Assembly: GCA_950022655.1 (NCBI GenBank)
Contig: OX465579.1
Location: 82,358,515-82,422,514 of the forward strand
DNA: 64,000 bases
Direction: 5' to 3'
From: Alentia gelatinosa
Lineage: Eukaryota; Annelida; Polychaeta; Phyllodocida; Polynoidae
Of the stretch, positions 50,007 through 60,346 are shown in pieces. A program made the translations under genes and the position numbers. Positions within the stretch are counted from its first letter, which is position 1. Each line of letters starts with the position of its first letter. The notes below the pieces were generated by a model. The model did no database searches. It saw only the letters and a program-made list of their open reading frames with translations, and was not told where the DNA came from.

Positions 50007-51256
50007 ATAGAGCCTCCAGAGGTTACTAAACTCCCGATTTTCGCCCGGGTAAAGCAAAGTTCCGCTCCCGATAGACTTGGCACACTACGACAACATGAAC
50101 CACAGTTTTCTGGTTTATAACTGGAGAAACTGAATATAATTTCGGATTTCTATGTAGAAATAGCTGAAATTTCCATTTCTGGCATCAGAATTTCAATTCA
50201 TGGATTTCTGAAAGCCGTTAAACTGCATTAATTCTGGGTTACGGGTCACGGGTCTATCACCATATAACGTCGGTAATCAGCGAAAACCGGAACTTGCAAA
50301 ACAGACTGGATTACGGGATACCTCAATAGGGTCTATACCCCCACACACCGCTTGATTCATGGACCAGTCAGAAAAGGATACACATATTATAATGAACTTT
50401 ATTCGGATTGTGTTTAATCATTTAATGAATGTTCATAATCAAAGACTTGAGCAAGTATAGTCTAGGCCCATACTTTGACAGATCCGACTGAAGGTGAAAT
50501 TGATCTGTCTTTTTTTGAATAAATTCACGGGGCGCCAAATTCTGCAACGTAGGCTATGCCAACAAATATTTAATACCACTTATTAGCTTAATATTCTTTA
50601 GGGTACCCCTGTAGAGGAATACCTGAATAGCAGGGCATGCATCTTTTCCACCAACCATGCCAAATTTTGTTCACCTTTAGAAATGCACAATTGCAAAGTT
50701 CTCTACAGGAGCATGCATCCATCGACGGACTGAACACTATACCCCAAGCGAGTCAATGGACAGACTGAAAACTTCGGGACATGACCTGTTTTGCATCGCC
50801 AGTTTTAGTAGTCTATCCCCCATTCGGATGCGTGGCCTTTTCGACCTGCTACCATTTATGGACATTTACCCTATAGCTAGGCATCCGTGATGCACACTGC
50901 ACTCCCTGGAACTCCCACTATACAATTCATTGTTGTATCCACCGACGAGTTCATCCGCGAGAGAGGTATGACAGAAACATGTGGGATGTGTTAAAGCCTT
51001 GTCCAGTCAACTAAATAACCAATATTTGCATGTCTGCATGTGTTGAGTTGATATACGAGAACAAATGAAACTATTTTTAAGCATATTTATTAGAGGAACT
51101 TGATATTAAGCTAATATTCATCCAACACTACAATTAGTTATCAAATATGATATATAGAACACCCATCCCGTAGATTTGTCCAATAAGCCAGGGTTTATTT
51201 CAAATAGAAAACATTGTCTGCATTCAAAATCTAGGGGCTGCTGTGTTCTTTAGTTT
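50007..51256. other. Non-coding DNA, no gene recognised
   Basis: No exon or recognised repeat. The sequence looks unique. Confidence 0.5.
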
Positions 51257-51539
51257 TTATCCTACCCCTAATATAAAATCTCATAGGCTTAACATTGGGT
51301 TTCCGTATGCCACGCTGACTGGCATACGGAGTTTTATATGCCACTAGTGGCATACAGCATTGTTATCACGTAATATTCCAAAATAGAGGAGATATGGTAG
51401 GATAAAATCAAAACTTGATTCGTTTTAATCTTGGCCACCGCATTCCACTCCTGAAGTTTTGGCTTTGGACTTCACTCGGCTTCGCCCCATGAAGTCACTT
51501 TGCCAACTCGTGTCATGGCATACGGCGGCCAAGATTAAA
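51257..51539 (-). repeat. Composite hairpin + TIR-module repeat, copy C (inverted)
   Basis: Module 2 comes first here (51257-51405, 149 bp), with ends TTATCCTACCCC / GGTAGGATAA and the internal CATAGGCTTAACATTGGG (reverse complement of the block in copies A and B). Module 1 follows (51424-51539) as an inverted repeat with ends TTTAATCTTGGCC / GGCCAAGATTAAA and the core CACTCGGCTTCGCC, the reverse complement of the GGCGAAGCCGAGTG core. The whole unit is therefore the same two-module element in reverse orientation. Confidence 0.65.
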
Positions 51540-51945
51540 CCTCATCCAATTTTATTATAGTATCTGTCACAACAGAACGCTATACTTTCAGTATAAAAAT
51601 TAGTACTGGCTTCTAGATCATCCGCTACTTTAGAGCCCAGGTACCAGCCAATACCTAACTTCCTGACCTGGACTCGGCTGGAGTCGCCAATGATTAGGCT
51701 ACCTTCTCTAGACTATAGGACGTATGTTTTCTTGTCAAATCTAGGAAGATTTGTGAAGTTTACACATTTGTATCTGTGGTGTTCTTAGTAGACCTGTATT
51801 TCGTAATCATCTCATCCCAAGCGAGACTGGTCTCGTCCTCCATGTATACACTGGCCACCAGAGCAGACGTTTGCTACACACGTTCCTAAGTCGTAGCTGA
51901 GCGCAGTCAGGGGTTGGTTGCTGCGATCTAAGTCCTCCGGTGATA
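51540..51945. other. Non-coding DNA, no gene recognised
   Basis: Nothing supported between the composite repeat and the GGCGCCATCTG repeats. Confidence 0.45.
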
Positions 51946-52065
51946 CGATTTACAGTGGCGCCATCTGTATGGTATATGCATGTTGACAACTATGAGTTCA
52001 CACAAGTTTATTGTGTTTTATTTTAAAGGCATATCCTACTATTCACGGTGGCGCCATCTGGTCAA
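51946..52065. repeat. GTGGCGCCATCTG repeat pair
   Basis: CAGTGGCGCCATCTG (51952-51966) and CGGTGGCGCCATCTGG (52046-52061) are about 94 bases apart. The second is preceded by AAAGGCATATCCTAC. A third copy is at 52819-52857. It is an interspersed family, otherwise unidentified. Confidence 0.55.
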
Positions 52066-52250
52066 AAATGTCCATTATCAGTTAATTCTATGTGAAATCC
52101 AACATATCATATAATTTCAATAAATCTCGTACTATTATTTTGATATCAATCTCTAGTATGAAAAAAACTAGCATTGGCACTTCCACTTTTAAAATTAAAC
52201 GTGTGTTTTTGTACAACGCTTCGAGATCATTATGTCCATCAAGTCGCTTA

Positions 52251-52419
52251 GGGGCCATCCATAAAGTACGTACGCAGAAATTCCGATTTTTTTTACCCAC
52301 CCCCCTCCCGACTTTGTACGCAATAGAACAAAGAAGGAGCATGTATACGCAAAATTTCCAAAAAATTTGACCCCCCACCCCCCCCCCCCTCGATGCGTAC
52401 GTACTTTATGGATGGCCCC
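52251..52419. mobile_element. PIF/Harbinger-type MITE with TTA target duplication
   Basis: This 169-bp element has near-perfect inverted ends GGGGCCATCCATAAAGTACG (plus TACGC) and the matching reverse complement at 52395-52419. It is flanked on both sides by TTA (52248-52250 and 52420-52422). A 3-bp TTA duplication is characteristic of PIF/Harbinger elements. The interior contains a 12-base C run and no coding capacity. Confidence 0.75.
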
Positions 52420-52818
52420 TTATATAATATTTCAAAGTGAATTTTCTTATATGAATTAATACAATACTCATAAGACATGTTTTCCGTCGTTATAATGGCC
52501 CTAAACCCTGAAGGTTGTAGGATGGAGTGCAGAAAAAGGACTATTCCTGAACATTGCGTCACCTTCAGCACTCAGTTAACACAAGCTACCCGAGCGCCAA
52601 CTAGTGTCAATAGTCAGAATTACGTCCTGACTTTTATTCCCAGATGTTATCTGGAGGAGTGGCATATCTACAGGGTAATGGATAAAACCACTAAAAATAA
52701 ACAATACAATGTACTACAGTTTTTAGCAACACAATGTGCCCAATGGTATGTTTCAATATAAATGTATCATTTTCAAATATTATCCTGTCAATCTTTAAAC
52801 TCCACAAAACCATATGAT
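52420..52818. other. Spacer, no gene recognised
   Basis: An open frame at 52477-52761 (94 codons, plus) has no known family and is probably chance. Confidence 0.45.
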
Positions 52819-52857
52819 TAAAGGCATATCCTGCAATCCATAGTGACGCCACCTGGT
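52819..52857. repeat. GTGGCGCCATCTG family, third copy
   Basis: AAAGGCATATCCTGCAATCC then ATAGTGACGCCACCTGG matches the 52026-52061 copy with a few substitutions, in the same orientation. Confidence 0.55.
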
Positions 52858-52973
52858 AATTATTGAAATAATGTTAATTATTAGTCAAAACTTGTTTCTT
52901 AGGATTTATTCTAATTCCACATGAGTAAATTTAACGTTTTGTCCAGTTTTTCTAAACCCAATAGGTAAAATAG

Positions 52974-53385
52974 GCCAATTTCCATTTACTTGATTTACAT
53001 AGGAAATGTACTGAAAAATGTGGTTTTCTTCAATTCTGTAAAAAAAACCCAACAAAGATAGTGACCTATGGTTTTTAAAACCTAAATAAGATGCCAAATG
53101 AGTATAGTATGACATATTATTATATACCTATGCACAAACTCACTACGAATACGCATTGCTGCTATGGGTGTAATATAATTATCATACGGGCGAGGTACTC
53201 CATAATTTCTTGTCTCCGACGTCGATGGGTATTTTCGCCGATCTAGAAGTCGGTAATCATTACATACATTTATAATTACATAGTTCTCCCATATCATGGA
53301 GTTTGACCAGAGCCAGGTAAATTAGGCCAATTTAAATTTCGCTGATTTACATAAGAAATGTACTGGTTTTCTTCAATTCTTTCAA
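52974..53385. repeat. Direct repeat pair about 345 bases apart
   Basis: TAGGCCAATTT, TGATTTACATA(G/A)GAAATG, TACTG and GGTTTTCTTCAATTCT occur in the same order near 52974-53036 and again near 53322-53382. This could be a diverged local duplication or two insertions of one short repeat. Confidence 0.55.
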
Positions 53386-53419
53386 AAACAACGACTATAG
53401 GACCTATGCATCTTGAAAC

Positions 53420-53995
53420 TTTTTTTTAATTTTTTTTTATATATATTCAGGTAAAGAGTATCTACAATCGTCCATAAATAGGACGTTCTTCCTTGTAAAT
53501 AAGCAAACAGACATAAATCCGGTGACAAGACAAGACAAAAAAGTGAAGTGTCGGATATTAAAATCAACAATTACAGCAGCTTTTTAACTTTGCAAGTTTT
53601 CTTTTGAGTAACTGTCCTTGTTTAACCGCAGGTCATTTGACTCTGCCGTTCTATATTGCTGTCAATATAGTATTGTCCATAGTCCTGGTGTGTGATTTCC
53701 ACTTGCACTGCTGTCGATTTTTAACCGATACCGAAAACATGGTATACATATTATAAGATATTATTAGTTTCATGTCTTTGCTACTTATTTCTTTGTATAC
53801 CAAAAAAAAACACAAGACGAAACGTTTAGATGAACACAAACATAAATAAATCCGTCTTTTTGACAATTTGTCCTTGTTTAACTAAGTAGTCTTGGTCACC
53901 TTGTTAACACTTTATTTGATATCCAGTACACCCATTTATATAAACCATCTCTTTATAGGTTTTCACAGCTGGTCATTTGACTCAGTCATGAAGTT
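53420..53995 (-). other. Probable 3' UTR or flank of LINE copy 2
   Basis: AT-rich sequence with T runs at 53420-53440 and duplicated GTCCTTGTTTAAC and GGTCATTTGACTC blocks (53605-53645 and 53870-53985). It lies directly downstream (minus) of the LINE coding remnant. The boundary is not defined. Confidence 0.4.
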
Positions 53996-54390
53996 TCATT
54001 CAGGTAGTTCTTGGTTTATTGAAGGTTTTAACAAATACTCCTTTGTTAGACTTTTGTAAATGTTACGGTTCCTTGCATTTTGAATCTCAGTTGGCAGTAA
54101 GTTCCATAGTTTCATTCCTATATATAGTGGACTATGTCTATATCTTTCGGTTCTAGGGTGTTTCACCTTTAACTGTATCTTTAATGAGCCTCTAGTATTT
54201 CTAATAGCTTTTATCAAGTTATCATCGTTTCTGGACCAACCATATATCATCTGTAAAAGATGATGCGCTTTACGATATTGCAGGGTTCTAGTTTTACAAT
54301 GTTCCCTCAATTCTTCTGTGCTGTGGTCTATACGCCTTGATATTCTTAATACTGCTCTCATGCCATCATTTAAAACTTAAATGTGTAGGA
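53996..54390 (-). pseudogene. LINE reverse transcriptase C-terminus, copy 2
   Basis: On minus, about 128 codons are open after an in-frame TAA near 54390. They contain NDGMRAVLRISRR, LREHCKTRTLQYRKAHHLLQ, MIYGW and, near the end, SPLYIGMKLWNLLPTEIQNA. This is the C-terminal part of a non-LTR retrotransposon reverse transcriptase (thumb and following region). Catalytic motifs such as YADD lie further N-terminal and are missing, so the copy is 5'-truncated. It differs from the LINE end at 49.6 kb and represents a separate insertion or subfamily. Confidence 0.8.
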
Positions 54391-55984
54391 TTATGTACAC
54401 TTCCTATATTCTATGAAAGTTTGGGGAAAATGACATGGGTTTTACTATGTAAAAAACTACTTTCTAGAATTTCTATATATACTCATAATATTGACCCCCG
54501 AGTTTTAAGTTAGATATATGTTCTACAACACTCAAAGATCATCATATTAAATTTTCTGCAAAATTATATCGGTTTTAGTTTTCAAGTCAAATTGTCCGAT
54601 ATGCTTTTAACAAATAGATAGATTTATCATAGACCCATGACGTACTTACTGTAAATAAACGCTGTTTTGCTATATAATGTAAAAATGCTGTACGGAACAG
54701 TGTTACTACGGCAAAATAAGGAACTCTGTTCCATACGCGTTGACTAAAACATTAGTTGTTAGGCCACATTAAGTTGATTATGTTTTTGGGGGGTTAATTT
54801 CGGGTATATAGTAAATATAGAACCACCTACTATGATTGTACAAACCACAAATAATTTATGGTTTGTACGGAATGAGGCGTTAACATAAATTATCATCTAG
54901 TTTTGTACCTTGTACAGCATGGTCAGGTCGTTCTATATAATTACTTATTATTTATATGATGTGGTTGATGTAAATAATACTGGTTTAATGAACATTTTGT
55001 TTAGAAGCATGGTTGAGAAAGAAATCAGCACATTGATTCCAAGGGAGCGTTCATTATTCATGGGAGGTGAGCTATTGGAGGGGGGGGGGGGGGGGGGCGC
55101 AGCGTTTCGATTGGCCGCAATTGCCTTGGGGTGGGGTGGGGATTAATTTCAAGGATTCACGCTAATTAGTCCCGCCCCATGTACACGTAATATAAACCCC
55201 TTTTTATATTATGTTTGAGCAAGATTTTATTTCTCCAAATGATAAACAGTTCTCATAATGACTTTCATTGTGGTCATAGAGTTGTTCCTCTCTTTTCTTT
55301 TTTTCAAGTTTTAGTTATAGTGCTATGATGATATAATTAGCTAGAATTGTCTAATTCATTTTCTGACTTTTCCTACCATTACCTTGTTGTTACCCTCAAA
55401 GTCTATTTAAATAAAGTAATTCATTTATGTCTTATGGTCCGCGAGGTATATCTCCGTAAGTTTAATGAAGTATTTCTCATTAGTCCTCTGCCATATTCAA
55501 ATTAATTTTTTCAAATTTATCTATGCCGTAAAGCATAATGAAACGTATCTTTTTTAATCCATGCTGAAAAATCCCGGAATATTTTATTGAAATATCAGCC
55601 ATCATTTTCAAGTTGTTTTTCAAGTTTCATGTGAACAATAAAAAGGTTAATTACCGAGAATATACCAAGAAAGAAATTAAATAAGAAAGTATATAATTCA
55701 CAGAATGCAAAGCATAGTACTATCGTATGTAACGATGTCTTGGGAAATTGTGGCATAAAGTAAAAAGAAATCACCGTAGGCAATAAGTCCGGTTAGTTCA
55801 TCGGGGTGACTTAGGTGTACATGTATGCTATCATCTATGCCATTGAAACCGGTGCAGCCGAAGTCATAATTTACAATGCGCTTCTGCACCATTTGTACCC
55901 CAAGTCTATACACGTATTTTCACTTGTCAACAAAACCACGTGATTTGTATGGAACAGATAGAATTAGGTCAGACATTGACCCGG
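54391..55984. other. AT-rich spacer upstream of FMO
   Basis: No exon recognised. There is an 18-base G run at 55080-55097. The rest is AT-rich non-coding DNA. Confidence 0.5.
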
Positions 55985-56184
55985 CCTTGACATATTTAAG
56001 GGCCCAAGAGTTCACAAGTTACAACACAGCAGTCGTCAACAAGGGCTCGACCCAGCAAGGTACAAGCACTGTACACGAGTCGACCAAAGGTTGACAAGTC
56101 CTGATAGTAAGTCAATAAGGTCTGTGGACAACGGTTCCTACAACAGCGGAACATTTTTGCAGAAACCAACGAATAAGTCCTAAA
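55985..56184 (+). promoter_or_regulatory. FMO promoter and 5' UTR
   Basis: A TATA-like CATATTTAAG at 55991-56000 is followed by a purine/pyrimidine-mixed leader reaching the start codon at 56185. The start context is CCTAAAATGG (A at -3, G at +4), a good initiation context. Start of transcription is predicted near 56020-56030. An upstream intron cannot be excluded. Confidence 0.45.
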
Positions 56185-56271
56185 ATGGCGAAGAAACGGA
56201 TTGCCGTAATAGGAGCTGGAGCAAGTGGTCTCACCGCCATCAAGTGCTGCCTGGATGGGAATCTAATCCCA
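56185..56271 (+). CDS. Flavin-containing monooxygenase, coding exon 1
   Basis: Twenty-nine codons, MAKKRIAVIGAGASGL then TAIKCCLDGNLIP, end exactly at a CCA|GTGAGT donor. The FAD-binding Rossmann motif GxGxxG (GAGASG, residues 10-15) follows the first beta strand, as in FMO1-5 and invertebrate FMOs. The enzyme uses FAD, NADPH and O2 to oxygenate soft nucleophiles (N, S) in xenobiotics and metabolites, usually at the endoplasmic reticulum. Exon 1 joins exon 2 in phase 0, restoring the family's E/P-VCFER(T) junction. Confidence 0.92.
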
Positions 56272-57344
56272 GTGAGTGTGTCCTCTTTTGGTATTATGAT
56301 AAGCCGTTATAACATTTGTTCCTTATTCAATGCGCATACATTTCGTCCATTGAAACTATGGTATCCCACTTGTTTTTCTATTTTCTCTGACATTCAATTT
56401 TCTCTCTTGAGAGTGATGTCAAGAAAAGGATTTTTCAACACTATAGTTATTATTTCATCTGGAAATTTGTTTCAATTCGTTAAATCCGTATGTACCTATT
56501 ACCTCTTAACAAATTGTAGTACAGAATGACGAACACACCGGAGTGCAGTTAAGTTCTATTTATTATTTCACAAACAAGTAGCCTTATGGGTCTGTTCCAT
56601 TGCGCCTATTCAATGGAGATTGGGGAGCAATTCTTTGGTCGCCGACCCGCCAGCCCTCCGTCGCCGCTAGTGGAGCAGCAGTGGAGCTGTAATGGAGCTA
56701 GGCGTCACCCGAAATCCACATAATCGGCACCCGAGCTCCACTGATTTTTGAATGGTTCTTGATACACTACTCCTATTATATAGTCTGCACTGACAACATC
56801 AGACTTTAAAAAACTTAGGTGTTGAAATAACACTGATCAAAATGATTGCAATAATCAATGATATTGATAAGCCAATTACCACTATAATAAGATACCGGTA
56901 CTAGACAAATCTTACATAAAACGGATCTAGAGACCCATGGTAAGAAGGTTTATGGAGTATGTTGAAAAGATGTGCGATCGTTAGCATCTGTCCCACACAC
57001 CCCACCGGGAAAGCGGAGACGACCTAACAGACGCAAAATCTTTTTGATCACAGGTTTATGGAGTATGCTTATTAATGGGCCATTTGTATAATATATATAT
57101 CGTGTTTGCAATTTTACGGGTTACAACCGTAGTTAAAATACGGTTTATTTCAGTTAGGAAATACGGTCAGAAAAATATTACGGTCACCTGTAAAATTTAC
57201 GGTATTTCCCTGGCACCCCAGTTGCCTGGGAAAAACCTTAAAATTCACGGGATATTTTTTACAGTGTACATACATGGTTCGAGTTCACCAGTAGACTCTC
57301 TTCTTTCCTGATTCCCTATACTCATAGGAATGATTTCCTTACAG
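56272..57344 (+). other. FMO intron 1 with repeats
   Basis: A 1,073-bp phase-0 intron, GTGAGT to CCTTACAG. A 17-base direct repeat (GGTTTATGGAGTATG core) is at 56947 and 57053. A MITE-like element occupies 57110-57266. Confidence 0.85.
57110..57266 (-). repeat. MITE-like repeat ending CACTGTAAAAAATATCC
   Basis: The right end, read in reverse, is CACTGTAAAAAATATCCCGT. TTACGGT-type blocks recur five times inside. CACTG-type ends suggest an EnSpm/CACTA-like non-autonomous element; similar sequences are common in animal genomes. The left end was not clearly matched. Confidence 0.4.
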
Positions 57345-57650
57345 GTATGTTTTGAGCGGACAGATCATATTGGAGGGCTATGGCACTACACCCCAGATGC
57401 ACATGAGGGTCAGTCGTGCGTCATGAAGACAACTGTCATCAACACCTGCAAAGAAATGATGGCCTATAGTGACTTCCCCATCCCTCAAGACTATCCCAAC
57501 TTCATGCACAACACCAAGGTACTCGAGTATTTTCAGATGTACCTAGATCACTTCAAACTGGAAGACTACATCCAATACAAGACTGAAATACTGAGTGTCA
57601 AGAAAGCATCAGACTTCAGCCAAACTGGGAAATGGGATCTCCAGGTTAAG
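57345..57650 (+). CDS. Flavin-containing monooxygenase, coding exon 2
   Basis: This 306-nt exon (102 codons) starts VCFERTDHIGGLWHYTPDAH and ends TGKWDLQVK before a GTGAGC donor, phase 0. It contains ERTDHIGGLW (the FAD-binding continuation), the conserved CKEMMAYSDFPIPQDYPNFM segment typical of animal FMOs, and the QYKTEILSV strand. With exon 1 it gives 131 residues of an expected roughly 500-530. The NADPH-binding GxGxSG and the FxGxxxHxxxY motif should be on later exons, which were not found before 61.3 kb. No stop or frameshift interrupts the two exons. Confidence 0.95.
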
Positions 57651-57965
57651 GTGAGCTAATTCATGTTTTTTTCAATAGAAGTGTTTCATCTAATTTAATA
57701 AAATGTATGTTCTAGCTCTATCACCAATTAATGGCATTCTTCTAACCAATAAGAATATGTACAATTCCTAACTGGACTATTACTCTTTGAATTACCTGTG
57801 CAGCTTCTCTATGCTGCCCCACATGGTGTTAAATTAATATGCAGGTCTCTCACCAAGAACCGATGAGACCAAGGCTCATTCTCATGAAACCAGTGCATAT
57901 CCTATTTTAGTCGTTTCCTTGATTCTAGCATTTTCCCAGTGTATTCTTTCTGATTTAATAATCTC

Positions 57966-58015
57966 ACCAAAACCCACCAAAACCCACCAAAACCTGCCAA
58001 CCAACCAAAATCCCG
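57966..58015. repeat. AAAACCCACC minisatellite
   Basis: AAAACCCACC is repeated about three times and then degenerates to CTGCCAACCAACC. Confidence 0.8.
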
Positions 58016-59329
58016 TTACCAAAATTGTGCTACGTGGATATATCAGTCCAAAATCATGCTACCTGGATTTTTAAGCCAGTTCAATTATTAAGCTTTTGGG
58101 GATATATAGGAATTTTTTACACATTGGTTCGATCATTCACTTGAAAGTAGAGATGTTACAATAACATCAGCTGTATTTGACTGTAAGAACTACAGCAACC
58201 ACAAAGTTTGTGGTTTCCTTCAATTGAAAAAGAGACAGGTTTTTTCATGATAGGGAATTTTGATTTTCGGCTTATAAAAAAGTTATAATTGTAATTTAGT
58301 GCTGTGAAAGAGCATCAATTATACGATACTACTTATTTTACGTGATATTATCCTTTTATTTATAATAGAAACATTGATTTAAAAAAGAAAGAAATTTTCT
58401 TTATTTGGGTGAAATATCGACATAGCACGCGCACATTTCAATGCACATATGTTCTGTGAACCCTGGTGGTGACAGTTTTAATATTCAACTAATAATATTT
58501 CAGGGAAAGTTGACCCATACAATAGCCTTTATGACCACATAATTATTTTTACCATCCTCCACCATTTTTATTTTTGCCCCCTAGACCTAAATGCACTGCT
58601 TCTATGAGAAACAACCCCAAATCCACGCTCTTGACCATATTCCGTCCCCAAACTGACTCAAACGCTATTCCACGTGAAATGTTGCCTCAATCCCCAACTG
58701 CCCCACATCCCCACGGGTTATAACTAGGAGCTAATGTTATTTCCATCTACAATGGAAGAGCGCAGTATACCTAATTTACTTCATTAAATAAAAGTAAGAG
58801 AATATCATAAGAAATTATGTATTTGAGTCATCTGTATTTGATAGAAAATTAAGTATCAAGAATGTTTCAATACATTTTTGGTATTAAAATCAGTGTATAC
58901 ATCCTAAAGCATTAAAAATGTCTCTGTATGAGTCTGAGTATAACAGGTTCAATAACCTGGTCAGTGGATGAAGGTAAGGAGTGTGTATATTAGAGTAGGG
59001 GAGAGGTGCTAATATGGAGTGACTGGGTTGAGATAGTCATATGCCTACCCTTCCACCAACCTCATACCTCCTTACTGGGTCTGTCTTTCTCTGAAGAGCA
59101 TAGTGAATGGTCTGTCCCTTCAGATGTGGAAGTTCCAATGCTATACAGTCAGGTGTTTCCCATCAGATTTGAAATGTACATGCATTGTAAAGTGGTAGGA
59201 GAGCAGTGAGCCAGAAAAAACAGGCTCTTGAGTGTAGCTGGTTGGTCAGTAAAGTAGATGGTTTGGTTGTGGGAGGGGAGGGGGTGAGGGCTATTCTGGC
59301 ATGACTGTAGAGTGGCTTCAGGTCCATTT

Positions 59330-59705
59330 TGTTATACCTAAATCTTCATCTGTCAATGTCTATTTCTCTTTGTTTATGTCTGTTTTCTGTTTCCAGCTGT
59401 CTACTGTCTCCCTTGCACTATCCCTGTCTATATACTGTATATATAACTCTCTCTGTTTATATCTTTGTCTCTGTCCCTGTCTGTCCATATGTATGTCATA
59501 CTGTATCTTTGTCTCTGTCACTGTTGTTTGGCATGTATGTTTGACTATTTCGCTTTGTATATGTCTTTCTGCATCTCTGTCTCAATGTCTCTGTCTCTAT
59601 CTGTATATGTCTGATTCTCTGTCCGCTTACCTGTCCCTGTGTGAGTCTCCCTTCTGTCTCTGTTATCATCTACATCATTATCTGTCTCTCTGTGTCTCCC
59701 TCCTG
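59330..59705. repeat. Imperfect CTGTCTCTGT-rich simple repeat
   Basis: About 375 bp of T/C/G-rich DNA dominated by CTGTCTCTGT and related units. The frame it leaves open on plus gives a hydrophobic Leu/Ser/Cys-rich translation that is not a real membrane protein. Confidence 0.8.
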
Positions 59706-60249
59706 GTCTTCATGAAAATCGATGATCAAGAGTTTCATCAAGTCTATGGTCAAGTCTCAGGTGCAAGGCTTGATGACAAGGTTGAAGGGAGTAAAACTGG
59801 TTTGTCAGGTCTGTACAAAGTGGGCCTGAATACATTGTATTTAGATGTGTCCCATCAGATCTGACTCTCAGAATACAGTGTATTTAGATGTGTCCCATCA
59901 GATTTGAAATGTAACTATCACATTTACACAATAATATCATCTAATAGTTTCCTTTTCTAGTAGCGGAATACATTAGCCATAACTAAGTGTTTATAATTTC
60001 ATGAAAGGATTGACTTAGTGAATCCTTTTGTCTTCAAAAAGACTAGAAATAAAAATGTCTATTTTTAGCAACCAAGTCAGTAGTGAGGCAGGGGGTATGG
60101 TAAGGCTTGATACTGGACACCTGTCCATTTCACCAGGACTTTATAATTGGTGCATGGATAGTGAAGTGTTAGATTCTTTGCAGTAAGCTGAAAGCCTGTG
60201 TGAGCTTTCTAACCTCTAGATGACGTATATGAGCGCGATTTCCCGTGCT

Positions 60250-60346
60250 CAATAAACATCTAATAGAGGGATCTGTTCCAAGCAAAGGTGTCCGCTTATG
60301 CAGGATGTTCGCTTACGCAGGATGTCTGTTAGGCCGGGTCCTACTG
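60250..60346 (-). mobile_element. pogo-type MITE, partial copy 5 (inverted)
   Basis: It contains AACATCTAATAGAGGGA (reverse complement of the core in copy 2), TGTCCGCTTATGCAGG, TTCGCTTACGCAGG, and the terminal GGGTCCTACTG followed by TA. It lies downstream of FMO exon 2, away from the cluster at 47.6-49.9 kb. Confidence 0.65.

Larger units (their letters stand above)
57651..60249 (+). other. FMO downstream region: non-coding with simple repeats
   Basis: No FMO exon was recognised here. It contains a CCACCAAAAC minisatellite (57966-58015), a long CTGTCTCTGT-type tract (59330-59705) and a duplicated GTATTTAGATGTGTCCCATC block (59836-59910, with a related CCCATCAGATTTGAAATGTA at 59159). A 187-codon frame across the CT/GT tract is a composition artefact. 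Confidence 0.6.

Noticed and set aside
55876..56094. 72-codon frame just upstream of FMO exon 1 as extra coding exon
   Set aside because: No FMO similarity; it overlaps the promoter/5' UTR, and the Rossmann-motif start at 56185 fits the family N-terminus.
59301..59864. 187-codon frame on plus with a hydrophobic, membrane-like translation
   Set aside because: It is produced by the CTGTCTCTGT-type simple repeat; hydrophobic Leu/Ser/Cys/Val content follows from T/C-rich DNA, and there is no family match.
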